Below are positions 1 to 10,110 of a stretch of 64,000 nucleotides of DNA, in pieces. The DNA is from Macrotis lagotis. Its lineage: Eukaryota > Chordata > Mammalia > Peramelemorphia > Peramelidae. The position numbers and the translations under genes are program-made. Below the pieces are notes generated by a model. The model was not told the DNA's origin, ran no database searches, and saw nothing but the letters and a program-made list of their open reading frames with translations. The stretch covers positions 222,235,753-222,299,752 of the forward strand of contig NC_133663.1 of assembly GCF_037893015.1 (NCBI RefSeq), written 5' to 3'. Position 1 is the stretch's first letter. The number at the start of each line of letters is the position of its first letter.

Positions 1-249
1 TTGTTTTGTTGGTTTATTTTACCCTGAGCAATGAATATTTCTCCAATTATTTAGATTTGTCTTTATTGTGTAAAGAATGTTTTGTAATTGTGCTAATAAA
101 GTTTCTATGTATGACTTGACATGAAGACAACCAAATATTTCATACTATCTGTACTTATGTTAAATGAAATTTCTATTATTTATCTCTTCCCTGAATTTTG
201 TTAGCAATATGCAAAAATGCTGATTTGCGTGAATTTATTTTATATACTG
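1..249. other. AT-rich DNA, no feature seen
   Basis: AT-rich sequence with no open reading frame of note and no repeat I recognise. It lies left of a CORE-SINE remnant. Confidence 0.4.
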
Positions 250-535
250 AAATGTTGCTGACATTGTTCATAGGTAACTTAGGGGATAGGGTACCAGGCC
301 TGGAGTCAAAACAACTGAGTTCAAATATGACCTCAGACACTTACTGTGTTTGTATCTCTGGGCAAATCATTTGACTTCTGTTTGCTTCAGATTCCTTATT
401 TGTTAAATGTGGATAATAATAACACCTATGTCCAAGGATGTTACAACAAGTGAGATAAAATTGTAAAGTTCTTGTCACATAATACTTTCTTTACATTACA
501 GTGAACTATATAAATATTTGCTTTAATCAAAATAT
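250..535 (+). repeat. MIR/CORE-SINE remnant
   Basis: In order it contains a tRNA-like head with a degenerate B box (gagttcaaat-type), a 'cctcagacactt' stretch, a 'gggcaaatcattt' stretch, and a CORE-like part that runs into 'ataataataacacctatg' and 'gagataaaattgtaaag'. This order is typical of MIR-derived CORE-SINEs. It is old and diverged, and the ends are approximate. Confidence 0.6.
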
Positions 536-584
536 AAAAAAGCATTACAAATGTTTTTTAGTTGACTTTGGTAAACCATCATAA

Positions 585-705
585 CATCTGCAAAAAAATG
601 AAGCTTTTATTCTTCAATACTTATGCTTGCTTCTTTAATGTCTTTTTTGTCTTATTGCTATCTATTACAATATTGAATAGTAATGGTATTAATGGACATC
701 CTTGC
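585..705 (-). mobile_element. LINE-1 ORF2 fragment, left part of an interrupted L1
   Basis: Read on the minus strand this is reverse-transcriptase-region L1 ORF2. The plus strand shows the familiar antisense series 'catctgcaaa', 'cttattgctat', 'attgaatagtaatgg', 'ggacatccttgc'. The L1 breaks off at 705, where the provirus begins, and resumes without loss at 7737. It is not open as a reading frame. Confidence 0.75.
701..705. repeat. Target-site duplication, left copy (CTTGC)
   Basis: CTTGC directly precedes the TG of the left LTR. The same five bases follow the CA of the right LTR at 7732-7736. A 5-bp duplication fits retroviral integration. Confidence 0.8.
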
Positions 706-1236
706 TGTTATAAATGAATGAAAAGAAAAACCTGCTAGAGTGAGAGAAAATTATACATTTATTCAAGAACCTTGCAAGATATATCTTACAAGATACAGGT
801 ACTAGGCATGAGGCATGAATTAGTCTTCAAAGTCAGGTAATTTATGGTCTTCAGAAACTCTTTCCCCTCCCTCTTGGATGTTCATAGGTCTCAGAGTTTG
901 AGTTACAATCTAAGAGGTCCACCCATTCCATGACATGCCCCTAATTTATGATCCCCCCTATATCATCTGAGGCATGATATGCTAATGAACCCCAATCATC
1001 ACAGGGGTGTGTGGGTTAATATTCATTTACCTAATTGCACAAACTCAGTAGCATTAGGTCAAGATCTCTAGGTCACTCTTGACAGGTTGAGAACTGCTTT
1101 GGGGTTTGGTATCCCTGGAATGGGATTAGGAAAACTCTTCCAGTCTTGTGATTGGCTTGGCCATTCCCCCTTTGTAATGGCTCCCCAAGGGCTCCCCTCC
1201 ACACCCTGTGAAGACCAAAACCCTACATTTCTCACA
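706..1236 (-). repeat. 3' LTR of the provirus
   Basis: This is a 531-bp copy of the sequence at 7244-7731. On the minus strand it starts TGTGAGAAATG and ends TTATAACA, giving the TG...CA termini. An AATAAA signal lies on the minus strand at 758-763, within a stretch missing from the 5' LTR. It is longer than the 5' LTR because of indels near 750-800 and 1150-1190. Confidence 0.9.
758..763 (-). promoter_or_regulatory. Poly(A) signal AATAAA in the 3' LTR
   Basis: TTTATT on the plus strand gives AATAAA on the minus strand, about 50 bases from the LTR end. The matching stretch of the 5' LTR carries a deletion that removes it. Use as a poly(A) signal is inferred. Confidence 0.5.
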
Positions 1237-1259
1237 ACTCCCCCCCCCCTTTTCTTTTT
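1237..1259 (-). promoter_or_regulatory. Polypurine tract of the provirus
   Basis: On the minus strand this reads A5-G-A4-G10-AGT and abuts the first TG of the 3' LTR. That is where the plus-strand DNA primer of a retrovirus lies, and it fixes the element's orientation as minus. Confidence 0.85.
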
Positions 1260-1403
1260 AATAACTTGGTCTTCACACTTCACCAGCAGTGTCTTCCTCA
1301 AATTAATTCACAATCCTCATCCTCGATAGGATTACTGACTTTCCCTATCAATATCTTTACCTCTACCTTATTAGAGCCATACACCAGTCCTAATTTGCTG
1401 ATA

Positions 1404-1413
1404 AAATCTTGTA
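1404..1413. repeat. Target-site duplication of SINE (left)
   Basis: AAATCTTGTA is repeated exactly at 1560-1569 on the other side of the SINE. Confidence 0.8.
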
Positions 1414-1559
1414 TTTTTTTTTCAAGGCAAATGGGGTTAAGTGGCTTGCCCAAGGCCACACAGCTAGGTAATTATTAAGTGTCTGAGACCGGATTTGAAC
1501 TCAGGTACTCCTGACTCCAGGGCCAGTGCTTTTTCCACTGTGCCACCTAGCCACCCCTG
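1414..1559 (-). mobile_element. Short tRNA-derived marsupial SINE (WSINE1-like)
   Basis: A minus-strand SINE of about 146 bp. The plus strand begins with a T-run plus 'caaggcaaatggggttaag' and ends 'ccacctagccacccc', which is the reverse complement of the GGGGTGGCTAGGTGG head. A degenerate B box (gagttcaaat) is present. Perfect 10-bp duplications flank it. It lies inside the provirus, so it is younger than the provirus or rode in with it. Confidence 0.85.
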
Positions 1560-1639
1560 AAATCTTGTACTTATTTGAGTTATTAACTGGATCATACATG
1601 GGAGACGCACACAGCTAATATGATTCTCCCACTTAGGGC

Positions 1640-2900
1640 CAATAGTTAGATACCCAGTAACTGTTTCCACTGTGAACCAGTAAACCAATTCATTCTAGAG
1701 GTACTAAATGGGCTTGTCCAGGTTTGAACTGGAATATGTGCCAACTTTCTAATATCCTTGGTTATCTTCTTTACCACCTGCCCATTGTCATCTGTCTTTT
1801 GACAGCAGCTTGATAAGTTCAGTTTACTACAGACTACTCCTTCCTTGGCCAACAGGTAGTCTAGTACCAATCTATGTTGAATACTCGCCTCTCTTGTTTG
1901 CGTGGCTTGGGTAGCCAGCAGGTCCAAGGCCCTAGCTGTTTGATTGGTATTTCAACTATAGCTTGCAGTTTTATTAGACTATTCAGGATATAAATTGGGG
2001 TTCCATAGCCAACTCCCATCCTGTACCCAGGTAGTAGGCCCTTAAATCTAGATAACTCCCTGACCAACTCTTTGGACAACTGGGTTGAGGCAGTAGTCCT
2101 ACAAATCCAATAATGTCCCTCTAGTTCTAGTTGGTCTTCCAGGAATAGTTTCCAACAAATGGATAATACTGTTCCTCCTCTTTACTTCCAAGGGGCCCTC
2201 TTAAATAGGCCATATAATCACCATGATAATAGGTACATTTCCCAAGTTGCTGTACCTCCTTCCACCGCAAGTTTTTATACCAATGTCTTTAGAAACATCT
2301 TCCTGGCTCCAAAATCCAAACTAAATTCCTGATTTTGTGCCATTGGATCAACCCTAAGAATAGCTAATATATACCTAGTGATGTTCCTTAAATTATCTTT
2401 CTTGCAAATGGCCATTTCAGCACTTTCCTTGCAAGTCCATACTGACTCATAGTTTCCCTTAACCAATGCCCCAGTTTGTGCATCTTTACAAGGGATCCAG
2501 GTACCATCATTAATCTCACATGAGTTTGAGGTCACCTATCTCAAAGTTGTTCAGCCCAGAATATATGTACCTTGCTTCTGGGACATGTCTGGACATTTGC
2601 TACTCCCCAGGCAAATATCCTGGCCAGTCACTTCTAAACAATAGTCACCCCAAATTGACTCGGTCACATGCCACTGGTGCCTCTCTCCTCTGGATCAGAA
2701 TCTTGTGACACCGTGCACCTCTGACCAAAGACTGAGAATCTGGGCCAGACCCAGGGGTTCCCAAGGCCTGTTCTCAAACTGCTGTGAACTATGGCAAGTC
2801 CAATAGCCACACCAAAAGACTGAGCATTGACTTCTGCCAGCTAGACTCTCCTCCCACCTTTAATAACACCCTGTTGTCTAAATTAGAGATAGGACTCATT
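1640..2900 (-). pseudogene. Degraded retroviral env remnant
   Basis: Minus-strand reading shows Env-like sequence broken across frames. At 1646-1927 there is a transmembrane-subunit segment with '[15 protein letters not shown]' (immunosuppressive-region-like) running into a Cys-X7-Cys-Cys motif at 1802-1831. That spacing is one residue more than the usual CX6CC. It is followed by a '[11 protein letters not shown]'-like membrane-proximal stretch. At 1861-2079, in another frame, lies a fusion-peptide/heptad-like piece, so there is a frameshift near 1925. At 2275-2535 and upward, Cys- and Trp-rich segments look like surface subunit and contain stops. No intact Env is encoded. Start and end are approximate. 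Confidence 0.65.
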
Positions 2901-4624
2901 CCCTATACAGACTCACATAGCTATAATAATGCCACCGAATAATTTTCCTCTTTCTTTCTCAATGGAGAACATTTTTACCCTGCCTCCCATCTTCCTTTCC
3001 ATAAGGAGAAGGGCATAAATAGGTTTGTCACACTTACAGAATTAAGGGGAAGTTACAGATAAACAATGTACATATAGGTAAGAGAAATGGTGGAGATGAA
3101 CTGGTCCAGTGTCTCTCCTCTCTTCTCTTCTCCCTTGGAGGCATCCAATGTCCTTCAGAAGTTTCTGAATCTGTTTCAAAAAGCCCTCTCCAGCTCAGCT
3201 GACTAGTTGGGACCTTGTCTTCTGGTGGAGAAACTGCTTAACATCTTATTCAGATCAAAACACATGCTTCTATCACTAAACAATGAGATTCTGGAGCTTA
3301 TTACAATTTACATTTTGCCTTACTTCCATATTGACACACATAGTTCACTTTTAACACAAACTTCCATTAGTATTTTACTACATGAGCAAACTCACAAGCC
3401 TGAGTCAATGTGATCATTCTCCTTGGGAGTTTGCTCCATACACATACATTCAACAGTCGTCTTTGTTCTAAGAGTACCCAGCATCTGGCTTAAAAATAAA
3501 ACAATTTTAACCTTTGCTCTCATTACAGTCATGACTCAAACATCCTTAACCAAAATGAATTTTTTCCCCAAATATTCCCATATTTTCCTTTTCCTGGCAT
3601 ACTTATCTAACACACTCGTTTCCTTAAATTAGAACTTGAAACTGTAAATATCCTAAGAATTTCCCATTCTTCTTACCTAAATATCCCCTCTAATACAAAA
3701 ACTAAGGAAACTTAATTCACTATCTTAGCATGTGGCTGATAGCAGGTGTCAGAGCCAGACACCTAACCCATCTCTGGCTATTAGATCTAATTTACCGAAA
3801 ACTTTCCAGGACATTAAAGGAAATTTCCTTTATGAGTATTGAATGTCAGTGTCCAGGCAGAGCCCACATGGGTAAGTCAAATGTCTTAGGCCAGATTTAT
3901 TCTTCCAGGTGAGATATTATCCAAATGTCATTTTGGGGGAAATCAAGTCAAAGGGATCCAACCTCAGCCATACTGAGAAGCTGCCTCTTCAGCTGCCTAT
4001 CCCTGTCACCTGACATCCTTGGCCCACTGGCTTCCTTGGCTCCAAGAACATGACATTTACCCAGTAGCATTTCTTTTTGTTGACCATCAGGGTATCTTGA
4101 CATAAGAGAAAATTAAAAGTCCTGTGATCTAAAATAGTTGTTTTACCTAATTAAAACTTCCAGTGAATACAATTCACTAAATTCCAATTATAATCTTAAT
4201 GGAGCCCCAATTAATGAAACCTCTACCTCAATTATCCTTCCTGGGTCTTTGCCTAAAACCTGGTATTTAACTATGACTGGCCCTACAGGCCTGTCTCCTA
4301 CCTCTTACTGGAGACATCCCTTTGTCTGAAATCATATCTACTCCATCTCTATGTAAAGATGACATATCAGATTCCGCTTGGCTAGAAAAACCTCCTTCTA
4401 GTCTGTTGTATCTTACAACAAATAAATGCCTCCTTTGTCCAGAAGAATGCACAGAGAAATATCAAATTATCTTGTGTTTATCTTTCCTATGTTATATAGT
4501 GCTTTTACTTAAAAGCAAACAACCCCTGCTTTGGAATATACATATACAGATCCAAAATAGTCCCAATTCACATACGTAGCTAGAATCTTCTATCCATAAA
4601 CCTGTTTACCTACTATCCATCCTC
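2900..4624 (-). other. Proviral internal region, content not recognised
   Basis: This lies between the env remnant and the second SINE. No open frame of useful length and no YXDD, protease or integrase motif was seen on either strand. It may be degraded pol/gag, or unrelated sequence captured by a defective element. Confidence 0.4.
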
Positions 4625-4634
4625 AACATACAAA

Positions 4635-4782
4635 TGGGTATTTTTCCCAAGGCAATTGGGTTAAGTGACCTGTCCAAGGTCACACAGCTAAGCAATCACT
4701 AAATATCTGAGGCCTGACCTGAACCCAGGTCTCCTGACTCTGGGGCCGGTGTTCTATCCATTGAGCAACCTAGCTGCCCCCT
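4635..4782 (-). mobile_element. Short tRNA-derived marsupial SINE (WSINE1-like) inside the provirus
   Basis: The same family as at 1414-1559, in minus orientation, ending 'caacctagctgcccc' on the plus strand. AACATACAAA at 4625-4634 is repeated exactly at 4783-4792, which is a clear target duplication. Confidence 0.85.
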
Positions 4783-4792
4783 AACATACAAA

Positions 4793-6950
4793 ATTCTTTA
4801 AAACCATTAAAACATCTTAGGTAGCCTTAAATTTCCAACATGTGTTATTCATTTCATTATAACAAAACAGCAATAAAAGTAATAGAGTAACACACAAATT
4901 ACTAGATTGTACAAAGCAATCCTTCCATTATTATATTATTCATGAACCCACAGATCTATCCCAGAAAGGGTCATACTTTTTCATATTTTCCTTATTGCCC
5001 TTCAAAGCAATCACCTTAATCCCAGGCTTTAACATTACAGTATTTAACATTCACAATAGATAGCTAAATACTGCAAATATAATCTCCTTGCGGTTACAAA
5101 AGAATATCACATAACTGACAAAAACATCTTAATCATCAATAAGTTACTTTACAGTAGGGCCCACAATTGCAATTTGTTTAGAGCCCCACCATAAGCTGCC
5201 TGTAGTTACCAAGAGAAGTCCACATTCTTGATTGACTTCTTCAAAATTAAAAAATCTCATTTCCCTTAGAACAAGAGCAAAATGAATATCCCATGTTCTT
5301 TACACTTTTGTCTCTTTACCCAAATTCTCAGAATCTAATCTCATACATGACACATTTAAAACCCCAATGTAATTATAATTCAACTAACTTCCCAACAGTT
5401 TAGTTTGATAAAAACTTTAGAGTACCTTATACAGAGAATCCAGCACTCACATTCCAAAAGCTCTATCCAAAATAAAAACATAATTGTTAGTATTATTAAA
5501 CTTAACATTGAAACCAATTAGAGCTTTCCCCCAAAAGAAATCAGTAAACATCCCTGATAACCTAGGTATTTCTCTTCTTAGTAACACAATACCACTTTTC
5601 TTTAACCCAAAGGTGTTACAATAGAGTTTAAAATCCCAAACCATATAACTCCTTGCAAAAGTTACATTAGTGTTAAAATAGTTTAATCCCAAACTAATTT
5701 AACAATCTAGGTAACTTAATTCCTCCCATTCTGTACAAACTTTGTCAGAATGTTACAACACTAGTATCCCTGTTTTTAAAACCCTCAGCTTGCTTTCTAA
5801 AACTCTAAAAACTTTAAAAACAATGCGAATCATCACTCAGGCCACATGGCCAGCAGATATTCATTAAATGTGATTTCCTTTCAATAAAGGAGTCTCTTAA
5901 CCCCTGGATATTAGATTTTTTTCCCCCAATGACATATCCCACCTGTGGAGGGATCTTTCCCTTTAAGGCTTAAGCACTTGAGCTCTCCTGTCTCTCCCCC
6001 CCTCCCTCCACAGGTGGGTGGGGCACTTAGGTAGACTCAGTCTAGGGTTCAATTCTTAACAATATGGTGGATGGGATCAAGACCACCACGTGTCCGACCC
6101 ACCACCCCTTCCCCCAACCCAGGGAGAAAGCATGGGATCTTTCCCAGATGCTCGTAAGGATGAAAAAAAAAATCTTCCCTCCTAGAACTTCTCAATTCTT
6201 TCCTTCTCTTAAACTCTTCTAAACTCTCCCCAAACCACAGCTTTTTCTCTTTACGAATCCCCCTCCCTTCTCTTCACTCTGCACACCTTGCACAGCCACT
6301 AGTGGCTCAGTGAGGGAAGGGCTGATTTCCACGTGGGGGCCACTGCACACTACTTCCTTCTCCCCCACCTTCTAAAACTCCTGAGCCCAACTCCCAGCTA
6401 ACCCTCTTTTAAAACTTCAGCTGGGTCCTCAGACCCTAAAAGAGACACTTACACAAGACAAAACATAGAAAAAATATACACACTCCCGCGGGAACATCAA
6501 ACTCACTCACATAGCATTGGATTCAATCGGCTTCCTTAATTTAGAAAGCATTTCTTTTTCTCCCCTCTCCAGACTTTCCCTTTCCCCTTGGGCCCCCACT
6601 GTTGGCCTCCTCTCTAGGAGCAGCCAGAAGATACCACCTATGTTTTTTTAAAAATCTTTTTCTAACTTGTTTAGAAATAATTAGCATCCCCAATTATCCA
6701 GCATGCTGCATATTCCACCTCCTCTTTATTTAAAGGTACTTTATGGTTCACTGTTCATCAGACTCAAACCTTGGCCCCCCGACAGACTGTCTTTGGATGC
6801 GGATTTGTGGTCATTCAGAATAGTATCTGATGAACTTACTTTTTCTTTATCCTGGACAGCATCCTCGCTGTCCCAGCTAGCTCATTTCCTACCCAAAGAC
6901 CTTTCCTTGGGTATTGGATGGGGTGGGGGGTCTCTTCCTTCCCTCCCTGA
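4793..6950 (-). other. Proviral internal region, content not recognised
   Basis: AT-rich up to about 5900, then GC-richer with pyrimidine runs on the plus strand. No gag-like or pol-like coding was recognised on the minus strand. The only unusual structure is the inverted repeat at 5938-6018. Confidence 0.4.
5938..6018. repeat. Perfect 16-bp inverted repeat with 49-nt spacer
   Basis: CCCACCTGTGGAGGGA at 5938-5953 is the exact reverse complement of TCCCTCCACAGGTGGG at 6003-6018. Transcribed, it would fold as a 16-bp stem. It sits in the 5' part of the proviral transcript (minus sense), about 1.2 kb inside the 5' LTR. Function is unknown. Confidence 0.8.
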
Positions 6951-7221
6951 GGTGCCTTTTCAACCCTTGGCCTCCCATCTAGGTCTTCCTTTCTTGGAAT
7001 TGTCTAGAATCAGCCTTGAAAGATAAAAACCAAAGTTTCCCTTCCTTTCTGGGTCGTTTCCACAATTTTCCATCACTCTTCCTGTCAATGGCAGGGTTTC
7101 AGGTCCATTCAGAGATCCACCTGAAGGAACCCCAGAAATGAACCGAGGATCTGTCTTGAAATCAAGCTTTGAGCACTCCTTCCCCCAGTCTCTTCTTGGG
7201 CTTCCTTGAGGAGTTCTGAAG
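6951..7221 (-). other. Proviral leader region
   Basis: Sequence just downstream of the primer-binding site in minus sense. A frame runs at 6960-7241 (about 93 codons), but the predicted product matches nothing I know. A leader or packaging region would be expected here by position only. Confidence 0.4.
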
Positions 7222-7240
7222 ATCCTGGCATGAACCCCCA
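7222..7240 (-). promoter_or_regulatory. Primer-binding site, proline-tRNA-like
   Basis: On the minus strand TGGGGGTTCATGCCAGGAT begins three bases (ATT) inside the LTR end. It resembles the tRNA-Pro-type primer site of gammaretroviruses (TGGGGGCTCG...GGGAT) with a few changes and one extra base. This supports both the orientation and a class I assignment. Confidence 0.7.
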
Positions 7241-7243
7241 AAT

Positions 7244-7731
7244 TGTTATAAATGAATGAAAAGAAAAACCTGCTAGAGTGAGAGAAAATTGTACTTTATA
7301 CATCTTACAAGATACAGGTACCTCACTCCTAGGTGTGAAGCACGAATTTGTCTTCAAAGTCAGGTAATTTATGGTCTTCAGAAACTCTTTCCCCTCCCTC
7401 TTGGATGTTCATAGGTCTCAGAGTTTGAGTTACAATCTAAGAGGTCCACCCATTTCATGGCATGCCCCTAATTTGATCCCCCACATCATCTGAGGCATGA
7501 TATGCTAATGAACCCAAATCATCACAGGGGGTGTGTGGGTTAATATTCAATTACCTAATTGCACAAACTCAATAGCATTAGGTCAAGATCTCTAGGTCAC
7601 TCTTGACAGGTTGAGACCTGGTTTGGGGTTTGGTATCCCTGGAATGGGATTAGGAAGACTCTTCCAGTCTGGTGATTCCCTAAAGGCTCCCCTCCACACC
7701 CTGTGAAGACCAAAACCCTACATTTCTCCCA
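7244..7731 (-). repeat. 5' LTR of the provirus
   Basis: A 488-bp LTR with minus-strand termini TGGGAG...TAACA. It is nearly identical to 706-1236 outside a few indels: a shortened stretch near 7290-7320, and about 25 bases fewer near 7670-7690. It lacks the AATAAA found in the 3' LTR. Confidence 0.9.
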
Positions 7732-7736
7732 CTTGC
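7732..7736. repeat. Target-site duplication, right copy (CTTGC)
   Basis: Matches 701-705. Removing one copy and the provirus joins the two L1 halves directly. Confidence 0.8.
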
Positions 7737-8880
7737 TTTACCCCTGATCTTATTGGAAGGATTCCTAGCTTATCCCCATTACAAATAATGTTTGTACTTG
7801 GTTATCATTTTAAGAAAAGTTCTATTTATTTCTGTGCCATTTTTTAAAGCAGGAATAGGTTTTGAAGTTTGTCAAAAACTTTTTATACATCTAATAAAAT
7901 AATATACATCTAATAAAATAATCATCTGAATTTTATTGTTTTTTATTTATATGGTCAATTATGCTTATTGTTTTCCTAAAATTGAATCAACTCTGCATTC
8001 CTGATAAAAATCCAGCCTGGTAATAGGGTATGATCCTTGTGACATATTGCTTTAATTTCCTTGCTAATGTTCTATTTAATATTTTGCATCAGCATTCATT
8101 AGGGAAATTGAGCTATTGTTTTCTTCCTCTGCTTGACTTTCTTGATTTAGTTTCCAAGCCCATGTTTGTGTCTAAAAAGGAATTTGCTAGGACTCTTTCC
8201 TTTTCAAATAAAGTTTATTTTTTCAAAAAGTTTATTAATTTTTTTCTTAATGTTTAGTAGAATTCGTATCTGTCCTGGTTTTATTTTTCCTTAGGGAATT
8301 CATTTAGAACTTATTTGATTTCTTTTTAAGATAGGTTTATTTATATATTCTATTTCTGTTTCTGTTACCCTGGACAACTTATATTTTTATAAATATTCAT
8401 CCATTTTATTTAAATTGTCAGTTTTATTGACAGAAAATGGAGCAAAAGGGCTCCTAATAACTGTTTTTTTTCTTTTCATTGTTGTGAATTAACATGCTTC
8501 ATTTTTGATATTGGTAATTTAGTTTACTTATTTTTTAAAAATCAAAATAGTCAGTTTTTAAGCTAGTTTGATGTTTCACATTCCCCACAAAAACCCTATC
8601 ACCTTCAAGTTTTACTTAGTAGTGCATTGGTTTCTTACTTTTTTTTTTAACTTTCAATTTCACTAACTTCTCCTTTGATTTGCAGAATTTCTATTTTGAT
8701 GTTTGGAGTTTTTCTGTTTATTTAGCTTCTTAAGTTTTTTTCAGATTCATACGCAGTTTGCTGATCTGTTCTTTCTCTCTTTTATTGATGTAGGCATTTA
8801 GAAATATAAATATCCCCCTAAGTACAGCTTTAGTTGTGTCTCACAGATTTTAGAATGTTGTCTTATTGTTATTCTAAGTT
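7737..8880 (-). mobile_element. LINE-1 ORF2 fragment, right part of the interrupted L1
   Basis: It continues the L1 from 705. The plus strand shows antisense ORF2 landmarks in the expected order: 'ttgaatcaactctgcattcctg', 'ttgcatcagcattcat', 'ttattgatgtaggcattta', 'gtgtctcacagatttta'. Many stops; ancient and inactive. Confidence 0.8.
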
Positions 8881-9640
8881 TTAAGACATTGCTTTGTTAA
8901 TGTTTAATACCTCCTTTATAAAGCTATTGATTCTATTTTCATAACTTCCTTGCATAACTCCCATTTCTTTTCCCATTTTTCCTTTAACATCTTATTTTGC
9001 TTAAAAAGGTGGTTTTTTAAAAGTTCTTCAACCTCTTCTAATAATTTTTGTTGGGCTTGTATACAATTTTTTTTCTTTGAGGTTTTGCTTAGAAATATTT
9101 TCAAGTGGGTGTGTTTGTGTCTTTCACTTCCCTTCTCACTATAATAACTCCTTATGGTGAGGGTTTTTGTTTGTTGCTATTGTTGTTTGCTTTTTCTTAT
9201 AGCCTACTTCTTGACTTTAGATTTTATATTTGGATTTGCCTCTGCTCAGTTCTGAAGGAGATGATTGGCTTGAGCTTCTCTTTTTTTATGTCCTTTTGCT
9301 ATTTTCACAGCTCACTGTCTGTGGTCAGCAAGTTTTTAGTGCTTCCTATATGATATGATTTGGGGAGAGATTTGTTCACTATCCTTCTGGTTTGAGCTCA
9401 GCAAAATCCTGAATCCAGGTTTGTGTTGACTTGTATGTGGCAGAATATCAGTAGCAGATGCTATACTAAATTACTATTACTCTTTCTGGGAAATTCTGTA
9501 GGTTCAGAGGGACCGAACAACTTGACTCCTTTTTGTCTTGACATCTTGCCCTGGGTGTTCCAGTGCAGCCTCTGTGTAGTGCTAATGTTTAAAATCAAGT
9601 CCTCCCTCTGCTTGGGCTTATAGTCAACTTGCCCAGAACA
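8881..9640 (-). mobile_element. Probable LINE-1 5' portion (ORF1-like coiled coil and 5' UTR)
   Basis: Directly upstream, in minus sense, of the ORF2 piece. At 8916-9104 a 62-codon frame rich in Lys, Glu and Leu ('LLEEVEELLKNHLFKQNKML') looks like a coiled coil, as in L1 ORF1. The stretch to about 9640 may be 5' UTR. Part of ORF2 (the endonuclease side) seems missing. Placement is inferred from context. Confidence 0.4.
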
Positions 9641-9917
9641 TGTAACAAATACAATGAATGACAAAAGTAAACTTAAAGAGTCCAGAACAAGAAAAGCTAT
9701 TAAGATGAATCATTTCGCCTACTAAAATCCTAACCTGATGCTTCATCTTGTCATGGAAATGACCCGGAGTTCTCAAGAGGAGTATAAACCATTGAATGCT
9801 CTACCCATTTATAATAGGCCTGGAGATAAGCTGTATTTAAGGTTAGATTTGGAGAGGGTCATTACCAGTAGGAGGATAGATGGTTTGGCCAAAAACTGTC
9901 TATTGACTAAATTATAT
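9641..9917. other. No feature seen
   Basis: AT-rich sequence between the L1 and a dispersed repeat, with no recognisable gene or repeat. Confidence 0.3.
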
Positions 9918-10110
9918 TCAATTAAAAAAATCTGTTAAGTGCTAGATTTTGGGCATACAAACACCAACAAAAAATCCCTCTCTTTAAAGAGTTTACATTT
10001 TATCAAGAAAATTCAATATTGCACAGATAAGTTGATTCATCTCAGAGAAGGTAGGAAAGTATTAATGTTCAGGCTTCACAGAGAAGGTATGAGTATAATA
10101 ATGTTCTATA
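9918..10110 (+). repeat. Dispersed repeat of the 'GCATTTATTAAG...GGAGATACAAAG' family, diverged copy
   Basis: It contains the family series 'tgttaagtgctagattttgggcatacaaa' (diverged) and 'aaagagtttacatttta', matching the better copy at 10969-11305. The family is common in marsupials, but I cannot name it with certainty. Confidence 0.45.

Larger units (their letters stand above)
706..7731 (-). mobile_element. Endogenous retrovirus (provirus), minus orientation, inserted in a LINE-1
   Basis: A complete proviral outline of about 7.0 kb. It has a 5' LTR at 7244-7731, a primer-binding site just inside it, a polypurine tract next to the 3' LTR, a 3' LTR at 706-1236, and CTTGC duplications on both sides. 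It reads minus, the same orientation as the L1 it splits. The primer-binding site resembles proline-tRNA type and stands three bases from the LTR, as in gammaretroviruses, so class I is the best guess. Env remnants lie near 1640-2900. I see no reverse transcriptase, protease, integrase or zinc-knuckle motif on either strand, so it is probably a defective copy mobilised in trans. Two younger SINEs interrupt it. The LTRs differ by only about a dozen substitutions by eye, plus several indels, so insertion was relatively recent. Confidence 0.9.

Noticed and set aside
6703-7026. 107-codon plus-strand frame in the provirus
   Set aside because: It is antisense to the provirus orientation, with no recognisable domain.
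706-7731. Plus-strand orientation for the provirus
   Set aside because: The polypurine tract lies next to the left LTR and the primer-binding site next to the right LTR, both on the minus strand. Env also reads minus.
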